From contig NZ_JABFDK010000005.1 of assembly GCF_013403865.1 (NCBI RefSeq), positions 124,001 to 188,000 on the forward strand: 64,000 nucleotides of DNA. The letters run 5' to 3'. Below are positions 1-8,813 of the stretch, one piece after another. The notes below the pieces were generated by a model. It saw only the letters and a list, made by a program, of their open reading frames with translations. It had not been told where the DNA came from and did no database searches. Within the stretch, counting starts at the first letter, position 1. Each line of letters begins with the position of its first letter. This DNA is from Winogradskyella costae (GTDB lineage: Bacteria > Bacteroidota > Bacteroidia > Flavobacteriales > Flavobacteriaceae). The position numbers and the translations under genes are program-made.

Positions 1-78
1 TTAGAGACCGAAACTGAAAATTACATTCAGCAAGCTACGGACTTTTATGATAGAGAAATTGCGAGATACGACGATTAA
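1..78 (+). CDS. 3' end of an unidentified gene (partial)
   Basis: An open frame runs from the first base to a TAA at 76-78 and gives 25 residues that are acidic and end in RYDD. The stop overlaps the ATG of the next gene (TAATG), so the two are probably translationally coupled. Too little is present to recognise a family, and the body of the gene lies outside the window. Confidence 0.55.
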   Translation, partial: LETETENYIQQATDFYDREIARYDD

Positions 79-647
79 TGCTAGAACAACTTATACAGTA
101 CGACAAAGAACTATTTTTATACCTTAATAATTTAGGATCGGATACATGGGATGGTTTATGGTTGGTTATTACCGATAAACTTACTTCAATACCGTTGTAC
201 GCTGCATTGTTATTTGTAATTTATAAGAAATTTGGCTTAAAAGCCCTATTATTAATGGTATTTGTAATTGCAGGTATGATTGCTTTTACAGACCAAATGA
301 CCAATCTGTTTAAAGATTCGTTTCAACGACCAAGACCTTGTAGAGCAGAAGGAGTTATGGATGTAGCTCGTTATATTGCACCACGCTGCGGTAAATATGG
401 CTTTTTCTCAGGGCATGCGTCTAATTCAATGTCTACCGCAATTTTTGCAGGTTTGTTATTGAGACCCTATTTTAAGAATCTTATCTATGTGATGGTTATT
501 TGGAGCCTAGTTGTAGCTTATAGTCGTATTTATATCGGAGTTCATTACCCTTTAGATTTAATCTGTGGGTTGAGTTTTGGAGCTATTGCAGGCTTTGGGT
601 TTTATAAGCTAAACTTGTATCTTATAAATAAATTTATTTCAAAGTAA
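78..647 (+). CDS. PAP2-superfamily lipid phosphatase, membrane bound
   Basis: A 189-aa integral membrane phosphatase of the PAP2 / undecaprenyl-pyrophosphate phosphatase type. All three family motifs are visible: K79...R86-P87, S111-G112-H113, and S149-R150...H156...D160. Hydrophobic helices surround them, as expected for an enzyme with its active site facing the periplasm. Known relatives dephosphorylate lipid pyrophosphates (undecaprenyl-PP, lipid A or phosphatidylglycerol phosphate); the substrate here cannot be read from sequence. The start ATG overlaps the upstream stop. The 3' end overlaps the convergent GT39 gene by 14 bases. Its position beside lipid-sugar genes fits a role in lipid carrier or lipid A metabolism. 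Confidence 0.9.
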   Translation: MLEQLIQYDKELFLYLNNLGSDTWDGLWLVITDKLTSIPLYAALLFVIYKKFGLKALLLMVFVIAGMIAFTDQMTNLFKDSFQRPRPCRAEGVMDVARYIAPRCGKYGFFSGHASNSMSTAIFAGLLLRPYFKNLIYVMVIWSLVVAYSRIYIGVHYPLDLICGLSFGAIAGFGFYKLNLYLINKFISK

Positions 648-2244
648 CTAGATATAGTTGATTTACTAATCGCGATTTGTGATCTCTATCAGAAAAATTT
701 AGATCATATGTATTTACAAATTCAATCGTATAAAGCTTCGCTAATTCGTTAATCTTTTCAGGATTTGTTGTGGACGTTAAGAGTCTAAATTGTTTTTCTT
801 TAGGAAGTTCTATACCTTCTTTAGTTTTAATACTTGGAATTTTATCACCGTAATTATAAATGGCTTCAGGTGACACGCCTTCTAAAGTGTAGAGCGGTAT
901 ATTATCTGTTGCTAATTTAGTAAATGATTTGTAATCTGGTTGTGATTGCACTTGCGCTAAAGGTAAAACCAAAACACCTACGCTGAGCATAAAGGCTATG
1001 ATTAAATAGAATGTCGTTTTAATGTTTTTAGCCCTTAGATGTTTGAAAATAAAGAAACCGATAATTGCTAAAACGATACTTGAAGCGATAAACCTTATCA
1101 AGACAATTCCGGTTAAAAGCGGTCCCAAAAAGAAGCTGGTAATCCAAAATAATACACCGATACTACCTATTAAACCAAACTGAAAATATACAGGAATCTT
1201 TTCTTTTTTAGTCTTCAAATTTTTGAATTCACGAATTATATAGTCAATATAAAATCCAATATTTAAAGCTAATGGAATTAACACAGGCATTAGATAACGC
1301 GATTTCTTTTCAGGAATTATAGATAATAAAATCACGGCAAAAATTGTCCAAAAGAAAGTAAAGCGATATGCTTTTAGATTAATAACTCTTGTTTTTAAGT
1401 AGGGATACAGTAAACTAATAAATGCAGGTACTGTCCATAAACCACTCTGAATAAAGAAGCTCCAATAATAATAGAATGGCCTAACGTTATAGCTGTGCCA
1501 ATTAGAGGTTTCGCGTTCTGCAATAGCCGAAAAGGTTTCAGGATCAGCAACTCTAACATGTAGGTACCACCAACCACCTAAAACAATTCCGAAGACCAAA
1601 AGACTAAATAATTTTAGAAGATGAAGCGCTCCTCCTTTTAATTTAAAAGCAATTCCATATGCTATTACAAAAGGTAAGAAAAGTACATAAAGCGAAACAG
1701 GTCCTTTAGATAAGACCGAAGCTGCTAAAAATAATACTAAGAGTAAACTCCTTAAAATTGTGGTTTTTTGACTTTGAAAGAGAATAAATAGTTGATATAG
1801 TGCCATCAACATAAATCCGTGTGTATAAATATCCCAAGGTGCCTCAATCGTAATGCCTAAAATATAAAAAGACGTTAACGCAATAAACCCATTGATTAAA
1901 CTGTGAGATTTCGTTAATTCTAATTTTTTTGATAACAAGTAAGTTGAAATTCCAATACTAGCCACAAATAGTAGCGCCGGCCAGCGTAAAGCCAAAATAG
2001 ATTTTATACCAAATAAATAGCCAAAAACAGCTGTTATCCATGTTGGTAATGGTGGTTTTTGGTAACGAGCTTCGCCGTTTAGGGTGGTTAATATCCAATT
2101 GTTATCGGTGAGCATTTCTCTAGCAGAGATGAAATTTCGGGCTTCCATAATGGTTACCGGAATCGCATCTATAGTGAACCCTAGCATTACAATTACAAAA
2201 AGCAATAGACTCGGTATCGGATATTTTTCAATCAGCTTAATCAT
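634..2244 (-). CDS. Glycosyltransferase family 39 (ArnT/PMT-like), polytopic
   Basis: A 536-aa polytopic membrane protein of the PMT_2/ArnT type. These enzymes use polyprenyl-phosphate-linked sugars and act on the periplasmic face of the inner membrane. Supporting features are the first-loop motif E34-A35-R36 after TM1, the YQKPPL motif at 61-66, about a dozen hydrophobic segments and a soluble C-terminal tail. It overlaps the next upstream gene (LAB_N protein) by 8 bases, and an ArnC-like GT2 follows upstream. This order (GT2, LAB_N, GT39) suggests transfer of a sugar to lipid A or another envelope acceptor. The sugar is not predictable. Confidence 0.88.
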   Translation of the reverse strand: MIKLIEKYPIPSLLLFVIVMLGFTIDAIPVTIMEARNFISAREMLTDNNWILTTLNGEARYQKPPLPTWITAVFGYLFGIKSILALRWPALLFVASIGISTYLLSKKLELTKSHSLINGFIALTSFYILGITIEAPWDIYTHGFMLMALYQLFILFQSQKTTILRSLLLVLFLAASVLSKGPVSLYVLFLPFVIAYGIAFKLKGGALHLLKLFSLLVFGIVLGGWWYLHVRVADPETFSAIAERETSNWHSYNVRPFYYYWSFFIQSGLWTVPAFISLLYPYLKTRVINLKAYRFTFFWTIFAVILLSIIPEKKSRYLMPVLIPLALNIGFYIDYIIREFKNLKTKKEKIPVYFQFGLIGSIGVLFWITSFFLGPLLTGIVLIRFIASSIVLAIIGFFIFKHLRAKNIKTTFYLIIAFMLSVGVLVLPLAQVQSQPDYKSFTKLATDNIPLYTLEGVSPEAIYNYGDKIPSIKTKEGIELPKEKQFRLLTSTTNPEKINELAKLYTIEFVNTYDLNFSDRDHKSRLVNQLYLVTLK

Positions 2245-2860
2245 TTGTGTGTCTAATTAAATATGCGTTACGAGCGTAGATCACTAAACCAAATAAATGA
2301 CCTACAAATAGTACAGGATCTTTTCTTATAGTGGCATAAGTTAATATTAAACCCGCACCAATTAAACTTAGAACCCAAAAACCCATCGGTAAAGTCGATT
2401 CTTTGTTGCGTTCAGAATGAATCCACTGGTACACAAAACGTAATGTGAATACAATTTGAGCAACAATTCCTAAAACTAATAACCATGTCGGAATATTGGT
2501 GTTTTGAAACAGTAACTCTATATCTATCTGATTGTTATTGTAATAAAATACAACAATTAAAATGGGAACAATAAAAAGCAAATACTGTACAATTTTTGGG
2601 AATTTTTGCCATTGTCCTTGCAGTTGTAAATTCCTAATATATATGAAATAGGTTAAACTCTGACCTAGCATAATGGCAAAGTCTAAACGTAAATAACCAT
2701 AAATAAATAATAAAAATGACGCAATTAAACTCAGCGTCCAAAAGGTTTTTGGAGTGATAACTTTACGTTGTTTTTCAGAAGTTATCCATTGTATAATAAG
2801 CCGAGAAGAAAATAGAATCTGGGCTAAAAATCCAATACTGTAAATTATCCAGTCTTTCAA
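2237..2860 (-). CDS. Double LAB_N-domain membrane protein
   Basis: A 207-aa small membrane protein made of two tandem copies of the lipid-A-disaccharide-synthase N-terminal (LAB_N) domain. Copy one is near residues 5-75 and copy two near 125-200. Both share the pattern AQI-F--R---QW--SE and a later G--L---IY-RN. Stand-alone LAB_N proteins accompany ArnC/ArnT-type genes, but their biochemical role is not established. The start appears to be TTG: an in-frame stop lies ten codons upstream with no ATG between. One base separates it from the upstream GT2 stop, and it overlaps the GT39 gene by 8 bases, so the three form one operon. Confidence 0.85.
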   Translation of the reverse strand: MKDWIIYSIGFLAQILFSSRLIIQWITSEKQRKVITPKTFWTLSLIASFLLFIYGYLRLDFAIMLGQSLTYFIYIRNLQLQGQWQKFPKIVQYLLFIVPILIVVFYYNNNQIDIELLFQNTNIPTWLLVLGIVAQIVFTLRFVYQWIHSERNKESTLPMGFWVLSLIGAGLILTYATIRKDPVLFVGHLFGLVIYARNAYLIRHTND

Positions 2861-2861
2861 A

Positions 2862-3587
2862 TTAGAGTTTTTGTTTGCTTGATTTTGCTACCTCGTAATT
2901 AATATATTTTTTCTTCATCCACAGATATGCAAAACAATCCATTAAAGGCCCAAGTAATCTATTCCAAACCCCAAATTTTGCCGTACCGGCCATTCTAGGA
3001 AAATGTTGCACCGTAATCTGTGTAACACGTCCATGCTGTAGCATAATCATTGCTGGTAAAAAACGATGCAATCCTCTAAACATAGGAATCCGTTTAGCAT
3101 AATCGGTTCTTATAACCTTAAGAGGACAGCCAGTATCGTCCATGCCATCATGAGTAAAAGCCCTACGAATACCGTTTGCAATTTTAGACGACATATTCTT
3201 AGTAAAAGAATCTTTTCGATTAGAGCGTACTCCTGTAACTAATTCGTAAGAATCTATATGTTCTAAAAGAATATTAAAATCTTCTGGAGCGGTTTGTAAA
3301 TCAGAATCGATATAACCAACCAATTCAGAATCTACGTGGTCAAAACCTGCTTTTATAGCAGCACTCAAACCTCTATTTTCCTTAAATAATATGTATTCAA
3401 AAGCGTCGTTACGTTCGCAAATAGCTTCAATTAAAGTCTGGCTATTATCACTAGATCCATCATTTACAAAGAGTATAGATGTCTCAACCGTAGCGATTTT
3501 AATATATTTTAAAAGTTCCGATTCTACACGTTCTAAATTTTCCTCTTCATTATAAACGGGAACTATAATAGTGAATTGATACGTCAT
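2862..3587 (-). CDS. Glycosyltransferase family 2 (ArnC/DPM1-like)
   Basis: A 241-aa GT-A fold glycosyltransferase. The N-terminus shows the strand TIIVPVYNEEENL, the metal-binding DSDLQ and a later RSNRKDS segment, as in polyprenyl-phosphate sugar synthases. I chose the ATG at 3587, because the frame reaches back to 3641 but the extra 18 residues are unlike the family. No strong C-terminal TM pair is present; the LAB_N partner next door may supply membrane attachment. Predicted to load a sugar onto polyprenyl phosphate for the GT39 enzyme downstream. It is first in the three-gene operon. Confidence 0.88.
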   Translation of the reverse strand: MTYQFTIIVPVYNEEENLERVESELLKYIKIATVETSILFVNDGSSDNSQTLIEAICERNDAFEYILFKENRGLSAAIKAGFDHVDSELVGYIDSDLQTAPEDFNILLEHIDSYELVTGVRSNRKDSFTKNMSSKIANGIRRAFTHDGMDDTGCPLKVIRTDYAKRIPMFRGLHRFLPAMIMLQHGRVTQITVQHFPRMAGTAKFGVWNRLLGPLMDCFAYLWMKKKYINYEVAKSSKQKL

Positions 3588-3666
3588 GCGCGATATTGCT
3601 TTGTCGGCACAAAAATATCGTTTTTTTGTGTTACAGCGCAAATCTTATGATTTAAAGTAAATGGTA

Positions 3667-4257
3667 TTACTCTGTAGATTCCATTTTTAGTCTTGCGTCA
3701 TCTGTTATTTTCTGTAATTCTAAATTCTCAGGGTCTTTCATTTCGTTTTTTACCGCTTTAACATACTCTGGGAAATCTCTGAATTTAAGCTCTAAAAGTG
3801 TTTCCGATTTTATGAAGAAAAACGAGATGCCAACCGTAGAAATTATAGAAAGACGAATTAAAAGTGTTCTGTAAAATCTATTTTTATGTGTGAAAAATTT
3901 AAAAATGACAACAATAACTATTGGTAATACACTAGCTAACCCTATCAGTAAAGTGATATTACCATAAGGCCATCTTTGAAATTTAAATAGAATACTTATT
4001 GAAAGTATGGATAAAACAAGTCCAGTTCCCATAGCACCAATTATGCGTAATATGCTAATGTCTTTGTAAGATTCCTTTTTAAATAAATTTCTAAATCTAA
4101 TTTGATTTAAAAGCCCAAAGCCGAATACAAAGTAAAGCATTGATAATAGTAGCGCTAATAACGTAATAAGTAGAGCGGCATAAGGATACGTAAAGCATAA
4201 TCGCAATACCATTAATAGGAATATCGCTAAACCAATACTAATTTCAGTCTGTTTCAT
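3667..4257 (-). CDS. Hypothetical membrane protein
   Basis: A 196-aa protein with about five hydrophobic segments (roughly residues 8-26, 28-50, 73-92, 99-118 and 132-149), followed by a charged 45-residue C-terminal tail rich in K and E. The sequence FKFQRWPYG between helices resembles a motif seen in several small Bacteroidota membrane proteins, but I do not recognise a named family. It sits between the GT2 operon and meaB on the same strand with short gaps. Function unknown. Confidence 0.7.
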   Translation of the reverse strand: MKQTEISIGLAIFLLMVLRLCFTYPYAALLITLLALLLSMLYFVFGFGLLNQIRFRNLFKKESYKDISILRIIGAMGTGLVLSILSISILFKFQRWPYGNITLLIGLASVLPIVIVVIFKFFTHKNRFYRTLLIRLSIISTVGISFFFIKSETLLELKFRDFPEYVKAVKNEMKDPENLELQKITDDARLKMESTE

Positions 4258-4286
4258 TATTTTGGGTAGTTGTTTTGATGCGCAAA

Positions 4287-5366
4287 TTAAAGAGAAAGCA
4301 AATACTCAGCAGCAGCAAATGGCGTTGTTTTTCCGACTTCAACTAGTTTGATTTGTAGTGGTAATTCCATTTTAATTTTGGAGGCGTTGTAAAAATTAGA
4401 CTTTAAGCGGTCTTCAATAGTTTGAAGTAACCAAAATTTATTCTGATTATTTCTATTGGTTTCAAAATACTGATTCTCTAACGTGGTTTTGGTATAATCT
4501 TCAATCATGTGCCAAACGTCAGCTATGCCTTCGCGTTTAAGTGCACTACATAATGATACTTTTGGAGACCATTCAGAAGACTTAGCAGGATATAAATGCA
4601 ACGCTCTATTAAATTCTACCTTAGCCATTTTTGCGGCTTTTAAATTATCACCATCAGCTTTATTGATTACAATGGCGTCGGCCATTTCTATAATACCGCG
4701 TTTAATACCTTGCAATTCATCGCCGGCGCCAGCTAATTTTAGTAACAAAAAGAAATCGACCATGCTATGTACAGCGGTTTCACTTTGACCAACTCCAACG
4801 GTTTCAATAATAATGGTATCAAAACCTGCTGCTTCACATAGAATAATAGTTTCACGTGTTTTTCTGGCTACACCTCCTAAAGAATTTCCGGAAGGAGATG
4901 GGCGTATAAACGCACTGTCATTCTTAACCAAATCCTCCATACGAGTTTTATCTCCCAAAATACTACCCTGACTTAGACTACTACTAGGGTCTACGGCTAA
5001 AACCGCTACTTTTTTTTGTAAAGATGTGAGGTGAATCCCAAAAGCTTCGATAAAGGTACTTTTTCCAACACCAGGAACACCTGTAATCCCTATTCTAATA
5101 GATGTATTAGCATAAGGCAAGCATTTGGTTATGATCTCGTTTGCTTTTTTAGTGTGTGAAGGATTTGTACTTTCAATTAAGGTAATAGCTCTACTTAAAG
5201 CGGTTATATTTCCCGAGAGAATACCAGAAACCAAATCATCGACTGAAATTATTTTTTTCCGATTCGCTTTTATGATTTTGGCAACATTAGGACTTAAACT
5301 ATCTGGTGATGGAACACCATCTTGTTCATGCAAAGCAGATTTGTATGTCTTGTTTTTTTTAACCAC
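4287..5366 (-). CDS. meaB: Methylmalonyl-CoA mutase-associated GTPase MeaB
   Basis: A 359-aa G3E-family P-loop GTPase that protects and reactivates adenosylcobalamin-dependent methylmalonyl-CoA mutase. Visible motifs are the P-loop GVPGVGKST at 96-104, VDPSSS at 124-129 followed by GDKTRM, ETVGVGQSE (switch) and NKADGDN (guanine specificity). The start must be GTG at 5366, since TAG lies directly upstream in frame. The mutase genes are not in the window. A PduO-type cobalamin adenosyltransferase that could feed the same cofactor system lies near 32 kb. Confidence 0.95.
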   Translation of the reverse strand: MVKKNKTYKSALHEQDGVPSPDSLSPNVAKIIKANRKKIISVDDLVSGILSGNITALSRAITLIESTNPSHTKKANEIITKCLPYANTSIRIGITGVPGVGKSTFIEAFGIHLTSLQKKVAVLAVDPSSSLSQGSILGDKTRMEDLVKNDSAFIRPSPSGNSLGGVARKTRETIILCEAAGFDTIIIETVGVGQSETAVHSMVDFFLLLKLAGAGDELQGIKRGIIEMADAIVINKADGDNLKAAKMAKVEFNRALHLYPAKSSEWSPKVSLCSALKREGIADVWHMIEDYTKTTLENQYFETNRNNQNKFWLLQTIEDRLKSNFYNASKIKMELPLQIKLVEVGKTTPFAAAEYLLSL

Positions 5367-5377
5367 CTAAAGTCCGT

Positions 5378-5947
5378 TTATCTCTCTGTTCTAGATTCTT
5401 TAATCTCAATAGGCACTTCAATTAGCGTATTATCCCATGCCATGGTTAAATTGAGATGACCAGTTTTATTATCAAAAGCAATAGTAAAACGTTCTACAGT
5501 AACGTCTAATTGTTGTGTTGGAACTTGGAATTCAAGCGCATCGTAATTAGGATCCCACATCGGTTCCATTTTTTCGTCAACACCCCAATCGTACTGTTTA
5601 GAGTTAAACATTACTTTCCATTTATCTTTCATGGGTACGGTCCAAATCGTATATTTTCCTTTTTTTAATTCTAAGCCATCAATGATAAGCGATTGGTTAG
5701 TTTCAAAAGTGGTTGCTTCATTTGCGCCTGTTCTCCATACTTTATCAAATGGTACTAAGGCTCCAAAAACATCTCGGTCGCGTTTAGAAGGTCTGTTATA
5801 TTGAACTTTTAAATTTAAATCGTTAAGCGAAATTTCTGCAGAATCTTTCGGGCTTAATCGCGGCGAAAAAATGTTTTCTACAAATGCAGAATATAGTAGC
5901 AAGCCTAATGCTAAAATGGATAAGATAATAAGGAGGCGTTTTAACAT
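5378..5947 (-). CDS. DUF2911 domain protein, membrane anchored
   Basis: A 189-aa protein with one N-terminal hydrophobic segment (residues 3-23) followed by a DUF2911 domain. The domain is recognised by KVQYNRPSKRDRDVFGALVPF, the tryptophan- and threonine-rich WRTGANEATTF, and the GKYTIWTVP core. I start at the ATG at 5947; a TTG at 5989 in the same frame would only add an untypical leader. These proteins are common, probably periplasmic, in Bacteroidota and have no established activity. The gene lies 11 bases upstream of meaB on the same strand, so co-transcription is likely. Confidence 0.85.
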   Translation of the reverse strand: MLKRLLIILSILALGLLLYSAFVENIFSPRLSPKDSAEISLNDLNLKVQYNRPSKRDRDVFGALVPFDKVWRTGANEATTFETNQSLIIDGLELKKGKYTIWTVPMKDKWKVMFNSKQYDWGVDEKMEPMWDPNYDALEFQVPTQQLDVTVERFTIAFDNKTGHLNLTMAWDNTLIEVPIEIKESRTER

Positions 5948-6216
5948 AGTTGTTAATCTTAAATAATTTGGGTTAAAATTAAAGTGCAAACTTATGCATT
6001 CAAGATTTAAAGATAATTCAAATCCCTAACTTTATAGATGTCAAACGTTGAATTTTATGGAAATCTTATAATATTGAAAATATTTTGAAGATTCTTGCAA
6101 CACTTCAATTTTTATGTCGTCTTTAAGGTGTAACCAATCAAAAAAAACAAATCAAAATCAGCACGTTTCAAATTCATATTGTTGAAAAATGCAGACAGAA
6201 CGATAGACAAGCGCAA

Positions 6217-6741
6217 ATGCAATTGTATAATCAATACTGTGATGGCATGTTAGTCGTCGCACTTCGTTTTATAAAAGATACGATGGAGGCCGAAGATATT
6301 GTTCAAGAAGCGTTTATTAAAGCATTTTCAAAATTAGAACAGTATAAAGCGGAAGTGAGTTTTGGAGCATGGCTAAAACGTATTGTGATTAATAAATGTA
6401 TTGATGTTTTAAAGTCTAAACATCAGTATATGTTGACCTTAGAAGATTCTCATTTGAATGTCGTAGAAGAAGATACTGATAAGGATTATGCTGTGGAAGA
6501 TGACATTACGCTAGAAGCTATAAAATTAGCGATAGAAACATTACCCGAAAAATATAAGGTTGTGGTGTTATTATATTTAATAGAAGGCTACGATCATAAA
6601 GAAATATCTGAAATTTTAAGTATTTCTGAAATCGCATCTAGAACACAATTATCGCGAGGAAAACATTGCCTTTGCTCAGCAACCACTACTGAATCTAATA
6701 TTTTTAGAATCTGTTTACTCTTCCTGTTTTCCATAAGATAG
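6217..6741 (+). CDS. Sigma-70 family (ECF-like) factor, possibly damaged at both ends
   Basis: Regions 2 and 4 are clear: ALRFIKDTMEAEDIVQEAF (region 2) and LPEKYKVVVLLYLIEGYDH (start of region 4), then an HTH ending SRTQLSRGK. Homology-like sequence continues in frame upstream of the ATG at 6217 (VEKCRQNDRQAQ), yet no ATG, GTG or TTG occurs before the stop at 6124. The true N-terminus would therefore need a rare ATT/ATC start or has been lost. After SRGK the last 27 residues are unlike a sigma tail and suggest a frameshift. No anti-sigma gene follows. It may be a decaying gene. Confidence 0.7.
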   Translation: MQLYNQYCDGMLVVALRFIKDTMEAEDIVQEAFIKAFSKLEQYKAEVSFGAWLKRIVINKCIDVLKSKHQYMLTLEDSHLNVVEEDTDKDYAVEDDITLEAIKLAIETLPEKYKVVVLLYLIEGYDHKEISEILSISEIASRTQLSRGKHCLCSATTTESNIFRICLLFLFSIR

Positions 6742-6771
6742 ATTTCCTATTTTTATGGAAATTTTGTTTTT

Positions 6772-7458
6772 ATGCTATTTTCTTCTTTTGAAAGTTTCTT
6801 ACAGTCCGTTGAAGCCCATCCTTTGGTCGCTCCTTCAATACTAAAATCATCCTATATGTCTTTGGATTTATCCGTTGATAACACGGCATTGCAAACTGTT
6901 AATGTTTCAGATGCTGATGATTTAGAACGCTTTATTTGGAAATATATGAAATCTAATAAGGCTAAAATAGCTTATGGTGGTTATCTCGAAAAACGAGGGA
7001 TTTACCAACGGAGTACTTATTTTAATCAAACAAATCTTGAAACCGAACGTAACATTCACTTAGGATTAGACTTATGGATTGAGGCTGATACACCCATTTA
7101 TGCACCGTTATCAGGAACGATTCATAGTTTTAAAAACAATACCAATCATGGCGATTATGGACCGACCCTCATTTTAAAACACCATATAGAAGGGGTTGAA
7201 TTTTATACCTTGTATGGCCATTTAAGTTTGGCATCCATTGAAGATTTAGACGTTGGAGTAGAAGTAACCCAAGGAACTGAAATAGCTAAACTCGGCACCG
7301 CTGAGGTTAATGGAGATTATCCTCCGCATTTACACTTTCAGATTATTAAAGATATTCAAGATTTTAGTGGTGATTATCCTGGAGTGTGTAATCAACTCGA
7401 TTTAGCCTTTTATAAAAACAACTGTCCTAATCCTAATTTGCTATTGAAGCTATATTAA
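6772..7458 (+). CDS. M23-family (LytM) peptidoglycan metallopeptidase
   Basis: A 228-aa protein with a C-terminal LytM domain. The zinc-site motifs HLGLD (within NIHLGLDLW) and HLH (within PPHLHFQI) are intact, and YTLYGHLS supplies the further conserved histidine. Relatives hydrolyse peptide cross-bridges in cell wall. The N-terminal 90 residues show no clear signal peptide, so localisation is uncertain. The start ATG at 6772 is the best candidate. Its stop overlaps the convergent permease stop in a shared TTAA. It is 30 bases downstream of the odd sigma gene, but a functional link is not evident. Confidence 0.88.
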   Translation: MLFSSFESFLQSVEAHPLVAPSILKSSYMSLDLSVDNTALQTVNVSDADDLERFIWKYMKSNKAKIAYGGYLEKRGIYQRSTYFNQTNLETERNIHLGLDLWIEADTPIYAPLSGTIHSFKNNTNHGDYGPTLILKHHIEGVEFYTLYGHLSLASIEDLDVGVEVTQGTEIAKLGTAEVNGDYPPHLHFQIIKDIQDFSGDYPGVCNQLDLAFYKNNCPNPNLLLKLY

Positions 7459-8735
7459 GCTTTCTTTTCAGAAGTTTTATAAATCCATTCTACAATAAAG
7501 CACAACCCAATAATTCCAAGAGAGACCAACACTCCTGTAAGATTCGATTGGTATTGTTGATTAATTAAAACCACTAAGGCGATCAGGCACAATATACAGC
7601 CACTTATTGGAATGATTTTATTGCTGCCTGTAGTTTTAGCACATTTAAAACCTACCCAATTGACAATTCCAAAAATGAGAATAAACCCAACGCTTCCTGC
7701 CGTTGAAATACTTTCTAAGTCTAGAATGTTGACTACAACTAATGTTGCTATTGCGGTAATTAATAATCCTATCGGCTGATTCCAGAGTTTAGAGGTGAAA
7801 TGATGTGGCAGTTCATCATCTTCGGCAATTTCAAAATTCACACGGCTGCCTCCATATAAAGAGGCATTTATCGCAGAGAATGTAGAGATTAATGCCGCAA
7901 TGGTTATAATGGTGAATCCGACCTTACCAAGCATAGGTTTAGCCGCTTCGGCCAAAACATAATCTTCTGCGGTGGCAATGGTGTCAAAAGGCAATGAGCC
8001 CACCGTCACAATAGCGATGATTATATAGAGTACAATGACAAAGATTACAGAGTAATAGTAGGCTTTTGGGATGTTCTTTTCGGGATTTATAATGTCTGGA
8101 GCTGCATTGGCAATGAGTTCAAAACCTTCATAAGCGACAAAAATCACCATGCCTGCTGCAAATAATTGTACGGGTGATTCCCAATTGGAAATGGCCAGTT
8201 GTGATAGGTTAGGGTTTCCAATAAGGCCGTAAGCACCAATACCAATAAACCCAATTAAAATGATTAGTTTTATGATGACGGCATAGGATTCTATCTTTCC
8301 TACGACAGCAATACTATAATAATTTATCGCTGTGGCGAGGATGATTATGGCACTAGTGTAGATATGAAAATCAATAGTTTTGTTCTGTGTCAGTTCTAAC
8401 AAATTAGGGGCATACGACCCAAAAGCAGAAGCGTAAAGTGAAAGCATAATAATATAACTCACCCAAAGCAAGTTATTAATAGCACCACTAAAAATAGACA
8501 CTCCAAAGCCTTGATTAATAAACTTTACGGTGCCCCCACGATCTGGATATTTTTGAGATAGTTTTACATAACTATACGACGTGATTAATGCTAAAAGTCC
8601 AGCACATAAAAAGGCTACAGGTGTTCCGCCATGTGCGATAGAAACGGCTAATCCGAGGACGGCAAAAATACCACCACCAACCATGCCACCGATACCGATA
8701 GAAATCGCGTCTTTTAAACTTATTTTGTCTGCCAT
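7455..8735 (-). CDS. APC-family amino acid permease
   Basis: A 426-aa inner-membrane transporter with about twelve TM segments. The N-terminal SIGIGGMVGGGIFAVLG is the glycine-rich TM1 break that binds substrate in the amino acid/polyamine/organocation superfamily. GMVIFVAYEGFELIANAAPD corresponds to TM6. Expected role is proton-coupled uptake or exchange of an amino acid or related amine; specificity is not readable. It ends convergently with the M23 gene with overlapping stop codons and is a single-gene unit. Confidence 0.92.
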   Translation of the reverse strand: MADKISLKDAISIGIGGMVGGGIFAVLGLAVSIAHGGTPVAFLCAGLLALITSYSYVKLSQKYPDRGGTVKFINQGFGVSIFSGAINNLLWVSYIIMLSLYASAFGSYAPNLLELTQNKTIDFHIYTSAIIILATAINYYSIAVVGKIESYAVIIKLIILIGFIGIGAYGLIGNPNLSQLAISNWESPVQLFAAGMVIFVAYEGFELIANAAPDIINPEKNIPKAYYYSVIFVIVLYIIIAIVTVGSLPFDTIATAEDYVLAEAAKPMLGKVGFTIITIAALISTFSAINASLYGGSRVNFEIAEDDELPHHFTSKLWNQPIGLLITAIATLVVVNILDLESISTAGSVGFILIFGIVNWVGFKCAKTTGSNKIIPISGCILCLIALVVLINQQYQSNLTGVLVSLGIIGLCFIVEWIYKTSEKKA

Positions 8736-8813
8736 GTAAATGTGCTAAGGTGTTTGTACTAACATCAAAATTAAGGATAAAACCGTAGTTCTTGTATTCT
8801 CGTAAGTATTTGT

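Noticed and set aside
6594..6737. Minus-strand frame beginning MENRKSKQILKILD opposite the sigma gene tail
   Set aside because: Only about 46 codons, antisense to the sigma factor HTH, no homologue recognised. Considered because the sigma tail looks odd, but support is too weak.
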